DNA of 64,000 bases from Cyclobacterium amurskyense (GTDB lineage: Bacteria > Bacteroidota > Bacteroidia > Cytophagales > Cyclobacteriaceae): assembly GCF_001050135.1 (NCBI RefSeq), contig NZ_CP012040.1, forward strand, positions 3,551,001-3,615,000, read 5' to 3'. Shown here piece by piece: positions 55,328-64,000 of the stretch (position 1 is the stretch's first letter; each line of letters starts with the position of its first letter). Under the pieces are notes generated by a model. The model ran no database searches. It was given only the letters and a program-made list of their open reading frames with translations, and had not been told where the DNA came from. Made by a program: the position numbers and the translations under genes.

Positions 55328-58300
55328 TTGAAGCAAACCTTAGGTAAAAGAATTTTAAAAATAGGAGGATGGGTTTTACTCAGTCTTACCATACTGGTCC
55401 TTCTATTAATTCTATTCGTCCGAAGTCCTTTCGGTCAGAAAATTATCGTGAATAAGGTTACCAAATATGTAGCAGAAAAAACAAATACTAAAGTTAACAT
55501 TGATAGGCTGTTTGTGACTTTTCGTGGGAACTTGTATTTAGAAGGGCTTTATCTGGAAGATACCAAAGGAGATACGCTAATTTACAGTCACCGACTAGAG
55601 ACAGGTTTAGAACTAATTCCTTTCATAAGAAATAATCAGATCAGTATATCAAGGCTTGAATGGGAGGGACTTACTGCGAATATCAGTAGGGATAGTTTAG
55701 GGAATTTTAACTTCAATTATCTTATTGATGCCTTCTCTGGACAAGAGACAAGTTTAGACACAGCTTCGATTGATACGGCCTCCAATGTGGATAGTGGCTA
55801 TCCTGATATCAGTGTGGGACCAATAGAATTAGAAAACTGGCACTTGAACTATTCAGATCAAATGTTAGAATTGGAAGGGAAACTTAGCCTTGGTAAGTTG
55901 TTGCTCCAAATTAATAGTTTGGATCTCAATAAAATGGATTTTCATGTTAACAAGTTTCAGTGGGAAAACTCTGCCATTTCTTACCATCAATCCAAAGCTT
56001 TTCCTCCAAGTGATGATTCTACCAGCAGTGAGACTCCTTTGCCACTACTTGTGCTGGAAGAGCTTTCATTAAAAAGTATAAATATCGACTACACTTCTTT
56101 GCCCGATGGCATGGACTTGCAATCTAGTTTAGGTGAATTATTGTTAGAAATGCCCGAAGCCAATCTTGAGAAGCAAAGGGTGTTAATAAAAACCTTTTCT
56201 CTTCATGATTCCTTTATTGATTATAAAAGCACACTAGACAACCTACAAAACAGTCCCGAAACTAAGGATTCAACAGCATTCTTTTCTTGGCCTCTATGGG
56301 AAGTGGAATTATCAAGCTTAAACCTGACCAACAACAAAATAAATTATCAGGTAAATGGTGATAATGGGTCATCTACTGGGTTCAACCCAAATAATATTGC
56401 ATTAAAAAACTTTGATATAGAGGTCAATAATATGTTTTTAAAGCCTGAAAAGGCTGGGCTGACCCTAAATAAATTTGAGTTTGAGGAAAAATCTGGTTTC
56501 AGATTAGATAACTTTCAAGGGCGATTTGATTTAGATAATGAATCTTTTGACTTGGCCGATTTAACTATAGCCACGGGCAATAGCAGTTTGAAAGGAAAGT
56601 TAAAGCTGCAATACCCTAGTTTGGCTACTTTTATAGAAAATCCAGAAAGTTCATTTTTAGATTTGGCACTCAATTCCGTATATCTTGGTATTCAAGATGC
56701 CTATTATTTCTCTCCAGGGCTTAAAAATAATACTTATGTAAAGACATTTGCGAAGAATAAGCTTAACGCAACATTACTTGTCTCTGGAAAAATGGACAAG
56801 TTGAATTTAGAAAAGCTTTCTGCAAAATGGGGGAATTCTACGCGGATATCACTTTCTGGTTTCGTTTCCGAACCGCTTGTTACAGAGCGTGTATCGTGGA
56901 ATGTAGAGGAGTTTAATTTTATTTCTAGTGAAAAGGACCTAAATCTCTTTGTTCCTGAAGACAGTCTAGGTTTTAATTACCCCAAGCAAGTTGACCTATC
57001 TTTAGCTACTATTGGGTCACTTAATGCGTTCAGTCTTGAGTCTTTCCTCAAGGCCTATGAAGGTTCCGTAAAAGTAGATGCTAAATTGACAGCTAAAGAA
57101 GGTGCTTATCACTATGATCTAAACACCAAGATAGAAGGAATGCCTTTGGGTGAAATATTGGGTGATTCGATAGCTTATGGTCCCTTGGATATGGAATTGT
57201 CCGCCAAAGGTAATGCAGGTCCTTTGGATAAAATAGACCTGCAATTAGCATCGGTCGTTACCAATTTAGGCTATAATGGTCACAACTATAAAGGACTAAA
57301 GTTGGACGCTGAAATTGTGATTGGGGATGGAGAAATTCATTTAATTCATAAAGACGAGTTTTTGGATCTGAAGATGTTGGCAGCGGTTTCCCTAGATACT
57401 GCCAACTATAATATAGCTATGGATTTGGATTTAAATGGAGCGGATTTGTATGGGCTTAACTTTACAGCGCAAAAAATTCGGACTAAATTTTCCATGGATG
57501 CTACTTTTTCGGGGGATTCAGAAAATTTTGAACTCCAATCCAAGTTGGTAGAGGGAACGGTAGTCTTGGAAGATCAAGCCTATCCAATGGGAGACATGAA
57601 CTTGAACTTGAGAATTTTACCAGATTCAACAGGCTTGGATATTCAAAGCAATCTCTTGGTTGGTCAGTTACATTCCAATGTAAGCCCTATCGAAACGTAT
57701 GAAGGAGTTTCCAGGCATTTTAATCGATACTTTCTTGATAGTGCAGCTCAAAACCTTTCTGAAATACAAAAGCCGGTCAATGTAGAAATGGATTTTACTA
57801 TTCCGTCTACCTTGCTATTACAACAGGTGATATTGCCAGAACTGGAAAGGATGGAAGAGGGCTCGATTAGGATGGCTTTTGATGAAGGAAAATCTACCTT
57901 AAATGGTAGAATTAGTTTTCCCTACATTTCTTATGCTGGTTCTATAGTGGACAGTTTAGACCTTAATGTGGTAAGTGATTCTTCAGAATTTAACTTTGAT
58001 TTTGGTATTATGGGGTTGTCATCAGGTCCTTTGGTAGTTGGACCTACCTATTTTACTGGTGAGGTTCTTGAAAATCTGCTCTATGTTAATTTTAATTCAC
58101 TTCATGAGGACGAGGTGTTGGCTCATATTAATTTCGATCTAGGGATAAATAAAGATTCATTGCGTCTTCACATTTCTCCTGATAGTGTGGTTTTCAATAA
58201 GGTGAAATGGGATGTGCCGGAGGGTAATTCCTTTACTTTAGGAGAAGATTGGTTTGATTTTAAGGAATTTGAATTTTCAAGAGGCAAGCAACTTTTATCA

Positions 58301-60349
58301 TTTAGTAATGAGCGGGACGAAAACGCCATTGACATTGCTTTTAATGATTTCAGGTTGAGGACATTTACCAGTTTGCTAAATCCTGAAGATATATTGGCTG
58401 CAGGCCTGGTAAATGGATCAATTAAAATTGAAAACCCATTTGAAGCCATGGGTTTACAAGCGGGGATTACGGTAAGGGACATGGAGTTGCTTGAAGTGCC
58501 TTTAGGTAATTTATCTTTGAACGCCACAGGCAATGACCAAAAGAATTATGATTTTGATTTAAAAGTAAAAGACAAAGGAATAAACTTGGATTTATTAGGT
58601 GAATTCACTGCCGATCCTTTGGGAGCGAGATTAAACCTAGTTCTTGACTTGAACAAATTTGAATTAAATATACTGGAGGGACTTTCTGATGGAGCAATTA
58701 GTGGAGGGCAAGGTTTCATCTCCGGGAATTTCAAGGTGGAGGGGAGTACTACCGATCCACGCTATGCCGGTAATCTGGCATTCAATGAGACTGAATTTAC
58801 AATAGCAACCTTGAATTCAAGATTTGCTATTGCTGATGATGAAATTAAGGTAGATAACCAAGGAGTCTTTCTGGATCAAATAACTATAAAAGATGAACAA
58901 GGAAATAACTTTATTCTTGATGGAGAAATATTAACAGATGACTTTATTAATCCACAATTTGACCTTTCCCTGACTGCGGATAATTTTATGGTGTTGAATT
59001 CCACCAAAGAAGACAATGATTTGTTTTATGGAGATGCCATCATAGGGGCCAATGTGACGATCAAAGGCGATCTAAACTTACCAATTATAGATGCCAAGCT
59101 AAGGGTGGACAAGGGAACAAATATAAGTTTTGTAATTCCTGAAAGTCAGTTGGATATAGTAGAAAGAAATGGGGTGGTGGTATTCGTAAATCGCAAGGAC
59201 CCAGAAGATATTTTAACAAAAAGACTGGAGGAAACCAGCAACACCGGATATACAGGCTACAAGGTGGCTGTGCTTTTGAATATTTCCCAAGAGGCAGTAT
59301 TTAATATTGTCGTTGATGAGCGATCGGGGGACAACCTCTTGGTCGAAGGTGCTGCAGATCTTCGTCTTAATATGGATCCAAATGGAAGAGTTACACTTAC
59401 TGGGATTTATGAGCTTTCCAAAGGACATTATGAACTGAGTTTGTATAATTTGGTAAGTAGGAAATTTGAAATTCAAAGTGGAAGTACCATAGCGTGGGCT
59501 GGAGATCCTATGGATGCCAATATGGACATTACGGCTATTTATCGCATCAAAACCTCTGCCGCTGATCTGATGACTGCAGCGGCAGCTGGAGGTTCACGGG
59601 AGACGATGACCAAATACCGACAGGAGTTGCCTTTTATTGTTTACCTTAATATAGACGGTGAATTACTTAGGCCTGAAATTTCCTTCAACATGGATATGCC
59701 CGAAGATCAAAGGGGTGCAATAGGTGGGGCAGTATATTCTCAAGTACAACAATTGAATAACCAGGAAGGTGAATTAAATCGTCAAGTTTTTTCACTATTG
59801 GTATTGAATAGATTTTTTCCAAGTGGGGAGAGTTCTGGGAGTGGGGGAACTACAGGCATGGCAAGGTCTAGTGTCAGTCAGTTACTTTCAGGGCAGCTAA
59901 ATACTTTTACCAATAGTATTGTGGGAGATACAGGCTTGGAGTTGGATGTTGGGCTGGATAGTTTCGAGGATTACCAAGGGAGTTCTCCCGAGTCTAGAAC
60001 ACAACTTAATGTAAATGCGAGTAAGCGCTTTCTTGATGACCGTTTGGTTGTTCAGGTAGGGAGTCAGATAGATATTGAAGGAGGCTCATCTTCTTCTAGT
60101 TCTAGCAATTCTCTCTTGGGGAATGTAAGCGTGGAATATTTGCTTTCTGAGAATGGCCGTTACCGAATTAGAGGTTTTAGAAAAAATCAGTTTGAAAGTT
60201 TTATAGATGGTCAACTGGTTGTAACAGGGCTCTCAGTAATTTATAATAGGGAGTTTAATAAATTTGAGGATTTGTGGAAAGGGATAACAACTAAATTAAA
60301 GGAAAGAGACTCAGAAACAAAAGCAGGAGAGGAGAGAAATGAGAAGTAA
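55328..60349 (+). CDS. tamB: TamB-family translocation and assembly module protein
   Basis: This protein of about 1673 residues belongs to the AsmA/TamB (DUF490) superfamily. An N-terminal membrane helix (~14-32, WVLLSLTILVLLLILF) anchors a very long series of beta-strands that should form a hydrophobic groove across the periplasm. The conserved C-terminal TamB domain (~1250-1600) includes LRLNMDPNGRVTLTGIYELSKGHYELSLYNLVSRKFEIQSGSTIAWAGDP and NRQVFSLLVLNRFFP. It is thought to move phospholipids, or help fold proteins, between membranes together with an Omp85 partner. The TTG at 55328 (MKQTLGKR) is preferred because the ATG 39 nt earlier falls in the katA terminator. The 3' end overlaps tamL by 11 nt. 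Confidence 0.92.
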   Translation: MKQTLGKRILKIGGWVLLSLTILVLLLILFVRSPFGQKIIVNKVTKYVAEKTNTKVNIDRLFVTFRGNLYLEGLYLEDTKGDTLIYSHRLETGLELIPFIRNNQISISRLEWEGLTANISRDSLGNFNFNYLIDAFSGQETSLDTASIDTASNVDSGYPDISVGPIELENWHLNYSDQMLELEGKLSLGKLLLQINSLDLNKMDFHVNKFQWENSAISYHQSKAFPPSDDSTSSETPLPLLVLEELSLKSINIDYTSLPDGMDLQSSLGELLLEMPEANLEKQRVLIKTFSLHDSFIDYKSTLDNLQNSPETKDSTAFFSWPLWEVELSSLNLTNNKINYQVNGDNGSSTGFNPNNIALKNFDIEVNNMFLKPEKAGLTLNKFEFEEKSGFRLDNFQGRFDLDNESFDLADLTIATGNSSLKGKLKLQYPSLATFIENPESSFLDLALNSVYLGIQDAYYFSPGLKNNTYVKTFAKNKLNATLLVSGKMDKLNLEKLSAKWGNSTRISLSGFVSEPLVTERVSWNVEEFNFISSEKDLNLFVPEDSLGFNYPKQVDLSLATIGSLNAFSLESFLKAYEGSVKVDAKLTAKEGAYHYDLNTKIEGMPLGEILGDSIAYGPLDMELSAKGNAGPLDKIDLQLASVVTNLGYNGHNYKGLKLDAEIVIGDGEIHLIHKDEFLDLKMLAAVSLDTANYNIAMDLDLNGADLYGLNFTAQKIRTKFSMDATFSGDSENFELQSKLVEGTVVLEDQAYPMGDMNLNLRILPDSTGLDIQSNLLVGQLHSNVSPIETYEGVSRHFNRYFLDSAAQNLSEIQKPVNVEMDFTIPSTLLLQQVILPELERMEEGSIRMAFDEGKSTLNGRISFPYISYAGSIVDSLDLNVVSDSSEFNFDFGIMGLSSGPLVVGPTYFTGEVLENLLYVNFNSLHEDEVLAHINFDLGINKDSLRLHISPDSVVFNKVKWDVPEGNSFTLGEDWFDFKEFEFSRGKQLLSFSNERDENAIDIAFNDFRLRTFTSLLNPEDILAAGLVNGSIKIENPFEAMGLQAGITVRDMELLEVPLGNLSLNATGNDQKNYDFDLKVKDKGINLDLLGEFTADPLGARLNLVLDLNKFELNILEGLSDGAISGGQGFISGNFKVEGSTTDPRYAGNLAFNETEFTIATLNSRFAIADDEIKVDNQGVFLDQITIKDEQGNNFILDGEILTDDFINPQFDLSLTADNFMVLNSTKEDNDLFYGDAIIGANVTIKGDLNLPIIDAKLRVDKGTNISFVIPESQLDIVERNGVVVFVNRKDPEDILTKRLEETSNTGYTGYKVAVLLNISQEAVFNIVVDERSGDNLLVEGAADLRLNMDPNGRVTLTGIYELSKGHYELSLYNLVSRKFEIQSGSTIAWAGDPMDANMDITAIYRIKTSAADLMTAAAAGGSRETMTKYRQELPFIVYLNIDGELLRPEISFNMDMPEDQRGAIGGAVYSQVQQLNNQEGELNRQVFSLLVLNRFFPSGESSGSGGTTGMARSSVSQLLSGQLNTFTNSIVGDTGLELDVGLDSFEDYQGSSPESRTQLNVNASKRFLDDRLVVQVGSQIDIEGGSSSSSSSNSLLGNVSVEYLLSENGRYRIRGFRKNQFESFIDGQLVVTGLSVIYNREFNKFEDLWKGITTKLKERDSETKAGEERNEK

Positions 60350-62672
60350 AAAATACACATGTTCGCTCAAACCGTATTACAGCAGATTTAAAAAGACACT
60401 TGTATTCCTTGTGCCTGTTTGGATTTTAGTAGGGTGCAGTGTATCAAAATTTATTCCAGAAGACGAAAAGTTATATACGGGAGCTAACTTGGAAATCAAT
60501 AGAGACTTTTCAGTCAAAGGGTTCAAGGAGGTAAATACTGAATTAGAAGGCTTGCTAAAACCAGAGCCCAATAGTAAAATTTTGGGCATGCGTATTGGCT
60601 TATGGAGTTATTATAAAGTTCAAAAGGAAAATCCGGGTTTCATTAACCGGTTTATCTATAAAAAAATCGGGGAGGAACCCGTTTATTTAAGCAGTGTTGA
60701 ACTGGAAAAAACCCAGCAACTTATTTTAAATAGGCTGGATAATGGTGGATTCTTTTTTTCAGAGGTAAGTGCTCAGGTGGAACAAAAACCGAAAAAAGCA
60801 GCAATTAATTATTCTGTAGACTTGGCCCAACCGTATCAATTGGCCACCTATACTTACGACAAAGACAGTTTGCCAATTGACCGAAGCATAAGGAAATTGC
60901 TCGCTTCAACAGAAATTGCTGAAGGGGATTATTTTTCCTTGGAAATGATGAAGAAAGAAAGGATAAGGTTAGACGAAAGCCTTAAAAATGAAGGTTATTA
61001 TAATTTCAACCCTGATTTTTTAATTTTTGAAGCAGACACAAATCAATACGATAATAAGAAATACGACCTTTTTCTTAGGCTTAAGCAAAATGCACCGGAT
61101 AAAGGAATTGTCCCTTATCAAGTCAAAAACATTCGGGTTTATCCCAATTATTCATCTGATGAATATGGTGAGAAAACAGATACGACTAAAATTAAGAACA
61201 TTGCATTTATTCAAAATGGTCTGTCTTTTAAACCTGAACTACTTCACCAATATATATTGATTGAAAAGGACAGCCTTTTCAATGCAAAGGATACCAAGCT
61301 TACCAGCAGTAGGTTAACAGGAATAGGGAATTATAGATTTGTTAATTTAAGATACACAGAGACAGACTCGACTCTTAGTGAGGGTAAAGGGGAATTGGAT
61401 GCCAATATCTATCTAACTCCTCTGGATAAACGTTCCCTAAGAGCAGAACTGCAGGGGGTTTCCAAATCGAACAATTTCGCTGGTCCTGCCTTATTACTTA
61501 ATTATAGAAATAGAAACCTGTTTTATGGAGGTGAAACCTTTAACCTTACGGCACAAATTGGCTATGAAAGTCAGATCGCCTCTGGACAAAGGGAAAGTTT
61601 AAGTGCTTTTGAAGTAGGTTTGAAGGGGGATTTAATTTTCCCCAGGGTTGTATTTCCAATTTCGATCAAAGAAAGATTTGCTTATTCAGTACCTAAAACA
61701 AAGATCAGTTTAGGGACAGAGTACCAAGATAGAAGAGGGTATTACAGATTAAACACAATTTCTGCTTCCTATGGTTATTTTTGGAATGCCAATCGTTTTG
61801 TATACCATGAGATCACACCTATAGCTTTGAACTTTGTGGACATGTCCAAGACCTCCAGCGAGTTTGAGGAAATATTAGACAATAATCCATTTTTAAGGCA
61901 AAGTTTTGAACATCAATTTATAGCTGGACTTACCTATAGTTTTGCCTTTAACAAGTTAATGGACAAGTATAGGGAGCATAGCATTTATTTCGGTGCCAAT
62001 ATCGACCTGGCAGGTGGAGGACTTCGGCTGGCCAATAAATTATTGAGTAGTGAGGATCAAAACACTTTTTTGGGTTTTAATTATGCCCAATACAATAAAG
62101 GAGATGTTGATTTTAGGTATTACTGGAGATTTACTGAAGAAAAGTTACTTGCTTTCCGCTTCTTTGGAGGGCTAGGACTGCCTTATGGTAACTCAGTGTC
62201 ACTCCCATTTTCAAAACAGTTTTTCTCGGGAGGGCCCAATAGCATAAGGGCCTTTCGAATAAGGTCTCTCGGTCCGGGTTCATTTAAGCCTGATGACGAA
62301 ACCACTGGCAATTATTTTGACCAAGCAGGTGACATTAGGCTCGAAGGAAATCTAGAATTCAGATTCCCCATTGTCTCTTACCTCAAAGGGGCAACATTTG
62401 TGGATGTAGGAAATGTTTGGTTGGTAAATGAAAATGAGGCCTTACCTGGAGGTAAGTTTGGTAGGGATTGGTACAGGGAATTGGCTGTTGGAGCTGGAAT
62501 CGGCCTAAGGGTAGATATAGAATTCTTTGTGGTCAGGTTTGACCTAGCCGCTCCCCTTAGGAGTCCATACTTGCCTGAAGGGGAACGGTGGGCAAAAGAA
62601 TTTAAAGTGCAGGATAGCGAATGGAGAAAGAATAATTTAATATTTAATTTTGCTATCGGTTACCCTTTTTAA
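60339..62672 (+). CDS. tamL: TamL: lipidated Omp85/TamA-like outer membrane protein
   Basis: This 777-residue protein has a lipoprotein-type signal (VWILVGCSVSKFIPEDEKLYTGA, lipidated C33), periplasmic POTRA-like repeats (~45-370), and a C-terminal 16-strand barrel (~400-777) of Omp85 type. The barrel shows GGPNSIRAFRIRSLGPGSF (L6 RGF-like region, here RAF) and a terminal VRFDLAAPLRSPYLP...FNFAIGYPF ending in Phe. In Bacteroidota TamA is replaced by this lipidated TamL, which pairs with TamB, here encoded just upstream with an 11-nt overlap. Some relatives are annotated as BamA/TamA. Confidence 0.9.
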   Translation: MRSKKYTCSLKPYYSRFKKTLVFLVPVWILVGCSVSKFIPEDEKLYTGANLEINRDFSVKGFKEVNTELEGLLKPEPNSKILGMRIGLWSYYKVQKENPGFINRFIYKKIGEEPVYLSSVELEKTQQLILNRLDNGGFFFSEVSAQVEQKPKKAAINYSVDLAQPYQLATYTYDKDSLPIDRSIRKLLASTEIAEGDYFSLEMMKKERIRLDESLKNEGYYNFNPDFLIFEADTNQYDNKKYDLFLRLKQNAPDKGIVPYQVKNIRVYPNYSSDEYGEKTDTTKIKNIAFIQNGLSFKPELLHQYILIEKDSLFNAKDTKLTSSRLTGIGNYRFVNLRYTETDSTLSEGKGELDANIYLTPLDKRSLRAELQGVSKSNNFAGPALLLNYRNRNLFYGGETFNLTAQIGYESQIASGQRESLSAFEVGLKGDLIFPRVVFPISIKERFAYSVPKTKISLGTEYQDRRGYYRLNTISASYGYFWNANRFVYHEITPIALNFVDMSKTSSEFEEILDNNPFLRQSFEHQFIAGLTYSFAFNKLMDKYREHSIYFGANIDLAGGGLRLANKLLSSEDQNTFLGFNYAQYNKGDVDFRYYWRFTEEKLLAFRFFGGLGLPYGNSVSLPFSKQFFSGGPNSIRAFRIRSLGPGSFKPDDETTGNYFDQAGDIRLEGNLEFRFPIVSYLKGATFVDVGNVWLVNENEALPGGKFGRDWYRELAVGAGIGLRVDIEFFVVRFDLAAPLRSPYLPEGERWAKEFKVQDSEWRKNNLIFNFAIGYPF

Positions 62673-62863
62673 TGGTCTAAGTCAGAAATTTGCTTTGTTT
62701 TAATTAAGCTGTATAAATAGGCCAACATTGCAGGTGTGACAATGGAGAAGGTAATTAATTTCCCTAGTCCACTGGATTTTTTCATGGCAAGGGTAGAGGT
62801 AATTATGGCCAATGGAATTCCATATTTTAAGCCAAATTCCTGGTATTTTTTTTCAGTAGTCAT
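62669..62863 (-). CDS. Small membrane protein of unknown function
   Basis: This 64-residue protein has two hydrophobic stretches (YGIPLAIITSTLAMK and LITFSIVTPAMLAYLYSLI) separated by KKSSGLGK. There are no Cys and no motif. It is convergent with tamL, and the two stops overlap in the sequence TTTAA (62669-62672). The start MTTEKKYQEFGLKYG is a plausible cytoplasmic tail. I do not recognise a family, and a small size plus lack of family support keep the confidence moderate. Confidence 0.6.
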   Translation of the reverse strand: MTTEKKYQEFGLKYGIPLAIITSTLAMKKSSGLGKLITFSIVTPAMLAYLYSLIKTKQISDLDH

Positions 62864-62943
62864 GGTTCTCGTGTTTAGTTCATAAGATTATTGGCAATTT
62901 TAATGCCGAATTGAATTGTCATCACTTTTAGCATACAATTCAA

Positions 62944-63149
62944 CCCGGATTATGTAATAGAATTTCTCCGCCCTGACAATGTCAGGGGTGAAGCCTGTCC
63001 CGTGTTTACGGGAAGTGGTGCAATCGCAAGAAAATCAGGCTGTTTGGAGATTTTACCATAGCACCGCTATGGTGAAATTGAAAACAGCAACGATTGGGTA
63101 TTTTGAAGCGATTTCAGCACGTAATAGATTGTCTATTGCATATTTCGGG
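62944..63149. mobile_element. MITE-like element, copy D (206 bp, full length)
   Basis: This copy is the same length as copy A and differs from it by four substitutions by eye, in the same orientation. It is flanked by the perfect 5-bp duplication TTCAA (62939-62943 and 63150-63154), a different target from copies A and C. The right duplication contains the TGA stop of dinB (minus strand, 63151-63153). Confidence 0.92.
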
Positions 63150-63150
63150 T

Positions 63151-64000
63151 TCAATAATCGATCTTAAGTTGTTCTCCCGAGGGCTTGTCTTGGTCTTTGG
63201 ATGTGAGATTGGAGAGGCTGATACCTAATAACCTCACTGGTAAATTCAATGGTTCCTGGTCAACAAGCTCATTCACTATGTTTTCCATGCTTGTATTTGG
63301 GATTGGGCTCAATAGTGTTTTACTCCTTGTGTGTTGTGTAAAATCGTTGTATTTTATTTTGAGGGTTAGTGTTCTACCATTGGCTTTATTGCGTTCCAGC
63401 CTTCGGTAAAACTCAGGCAATAGCTTTTCTTTTATTGTGGCTTTTATATCAGAGGTAGGCATCAGGTCTTTTTCAAAGGTCTGTTCTACGCCTAAGGATT
63501 TCCGAATTCTGTTAGGTTTGACTTCACTTTCATGAATTCCCCTGACAATTTTATAATAATGAAGGCCTGATTTTCCAAATCTACTGGTAAGAAATGGTAA
63601 GGAATACTCTTTTAAATCGTGTCCATTGTAGATTCCTAAGGCATTCATTTTTTTAGCCATCACTTTTCCAATACCAAAAAATTTTTCAATTGGTAATTTC
63701 TCGAGAAATTCCACCGCTTTTTCGGGTGTAATAACTGCTTGTCCATTAGGTTTATTTAGGTCAGAGGCTATTTTGGCTAAAAATTTATTGTAAGAAATAC
63801 CTGCAGAGGCATTCAATCCCGTTTCTTCTTTGATTTTTTGACGTATTTCCTTAGCGATTAAGGTGGCAGAAGGAAGGTTGAAATGATTGGTGGTTACATC
63901 CAGAAAAGCCTCATCCAGAGACAGGGGTTCTACTAGGTCGGTGTAGGTAAGGAATATTTTCCTGATCACCTGAGAGATTTCCTTATACCTATCGAATCTT
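63151..64000 (-). CDS. dinB: DNA polymerase IV (Y-family), partial at its N-terminus
   Basis: The C-terminal 282 codons of DinB are seen on the minus strand; the gene runs off the right edge. The frame is open to position 64000 (RFDRYKEISQVIRKIFLTYTDLVEPLSLDEAFLDVT), so the apparent GTG start near 63969 is internal. SLDEAFLDVT holds the catalytic acidic pair, KFLAKIASDLNKPNGQAV and LPIEKFFGIGKVMAKKM (helix-hairpin-helix) follow, and the little-finger domain ends the protein. It performs error-prone translesion synthesis. The stop codon lies in the target duplication of MITE copy D. Confidence 0.95.
   Translation of the reverse strand, partial: RFDRYKEISQVIRKIFLTYTDLVEPLSLDEAFLDVTTNHFNLPSATLIAKEIRQKIKEETGLNASAGISYNKFLAKIASDLNKPNGQAVITPEKAVEFLEKLPIEKFFGIGKVMAKKMNALGIYNGHDLKEYSLPFLTSRFGKSGLHYYKIVRGIHESEVKPNRIRKSLGVEQTFEKDLMPTSDIKATIKEKLLPEFYRRLERNKANGRTLTLKIKYNDFTQHTRSKTLLSPIPNTSMENIVNELVDQEPLNLPVRLLGISLSNLTSKDQDKPSGEQLKIDY

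Noticed and set aside
62979..63167. 62-codon plus-strand ORF across MITE copy D
   Set aside because: It lies inside the repeat, has no family look, and the equivalent frame is not kept as a gene in copies A and C.

Overview
The window looks like a chromosomal segment of a Bacteroidota member, most likely order Cytophagales, close to Cyclobacteriaceae (Cyclobacterium, Algoriphagus or Echinicola-like). This is inferred from gene content and not from a database search. Supporting signs are AT-rich DNA, promoters of the Bacteroidota TTTG/TAnnTTTG type, a lipidated TamA (TamL) next to TamB, the miaB / sigma-54 regulator / lptE / TPR / secG / groES-groEL neighbourhood, a SerB-SerA fusion, and DUF4412 and DUF983 proteins. 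No rRNA or tRNA genes were seen.

Layout. 1-4.9 kb: partial Na+/solute symporter, a GH3 glycosidase fused to a serine beta-lactamase-like domain, a stand-alone receiver, a Dabb lipoprotein. 5-8 kb: thiamine-binding protein, pth, rplY, prs. 8.1-12.1 kb: a 1333-residue hybrid histidine kinase. 12.7-19 kb: secreted endonuclease/phosphatase-fold protein, nitrilase-family hydrolase, Nudix, Tat-exported class V aminotransferase, a deletion remnant of a phytoene-desaturase-like gene, a TPR histidine kinase. 19.2-25.6 kb: CoA-transferase, OsmC, a small protein, and a Cache-domain lipoprotein overlapping a membrane hybrid kinase. 25.6-33.4 kb (minus strand): 2-oxoacid dehydrogenase E2, cinA, folA, DUF4412 protein, universal stress protein, then a probable structured ncRNA on the plus strand, then serB-serA. 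33.6-37 kb: two small Bacteroidota proteins, a methyltransferase and an O-antigen polymerase/ligase-like membrane protein. 37.5-43.7 kb: a plus-strand operon tetR / ABC exporter / HlyD / TolC / App1 phosphatase. 43.9-55.2 kb: receiver, groEL, groES, hypothetical, sterol desaturase family, secG, TPR protein, lptE, sigma-54 activator, miaB (all minus except the hypothetical), then katA (plus). 55.3-64 kb: tamB, tamL, small membrane protein, partial dinB.

The most striking structural feature is a family of small non-autonomous transposable elements (MITE-like). Two nearly identical 206-bp copies and one internally deleted 145-bp copy are flanked by three different perfect 5-bp target duplications (TTTAA, TTAAA, TTCAA). 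Two shorter, diverged copies (117 and 104 bp) also keep perfect 5-bp duplications, and at least one more is decayed. Three insertions fall exactly at or one codon before a stop codon. Other points of interest are a well-delimited unannotated ncRNA, an ABC exporter whose ATPase has lost several catalytic motifs, an HPt domain lacking its histidine, a split lipoprotein-plus-kinase sensor, and several clean inverted repeats at promoters that look like operators.

Several gene starts were moved from the longest possible ORF: nitrilase, aminotransferase, serB-serA, ABC, HlyD, lptE, katA, tamB, the receiver at 3.6 kb, and the small gene after osmC. The reason is given in each entry.
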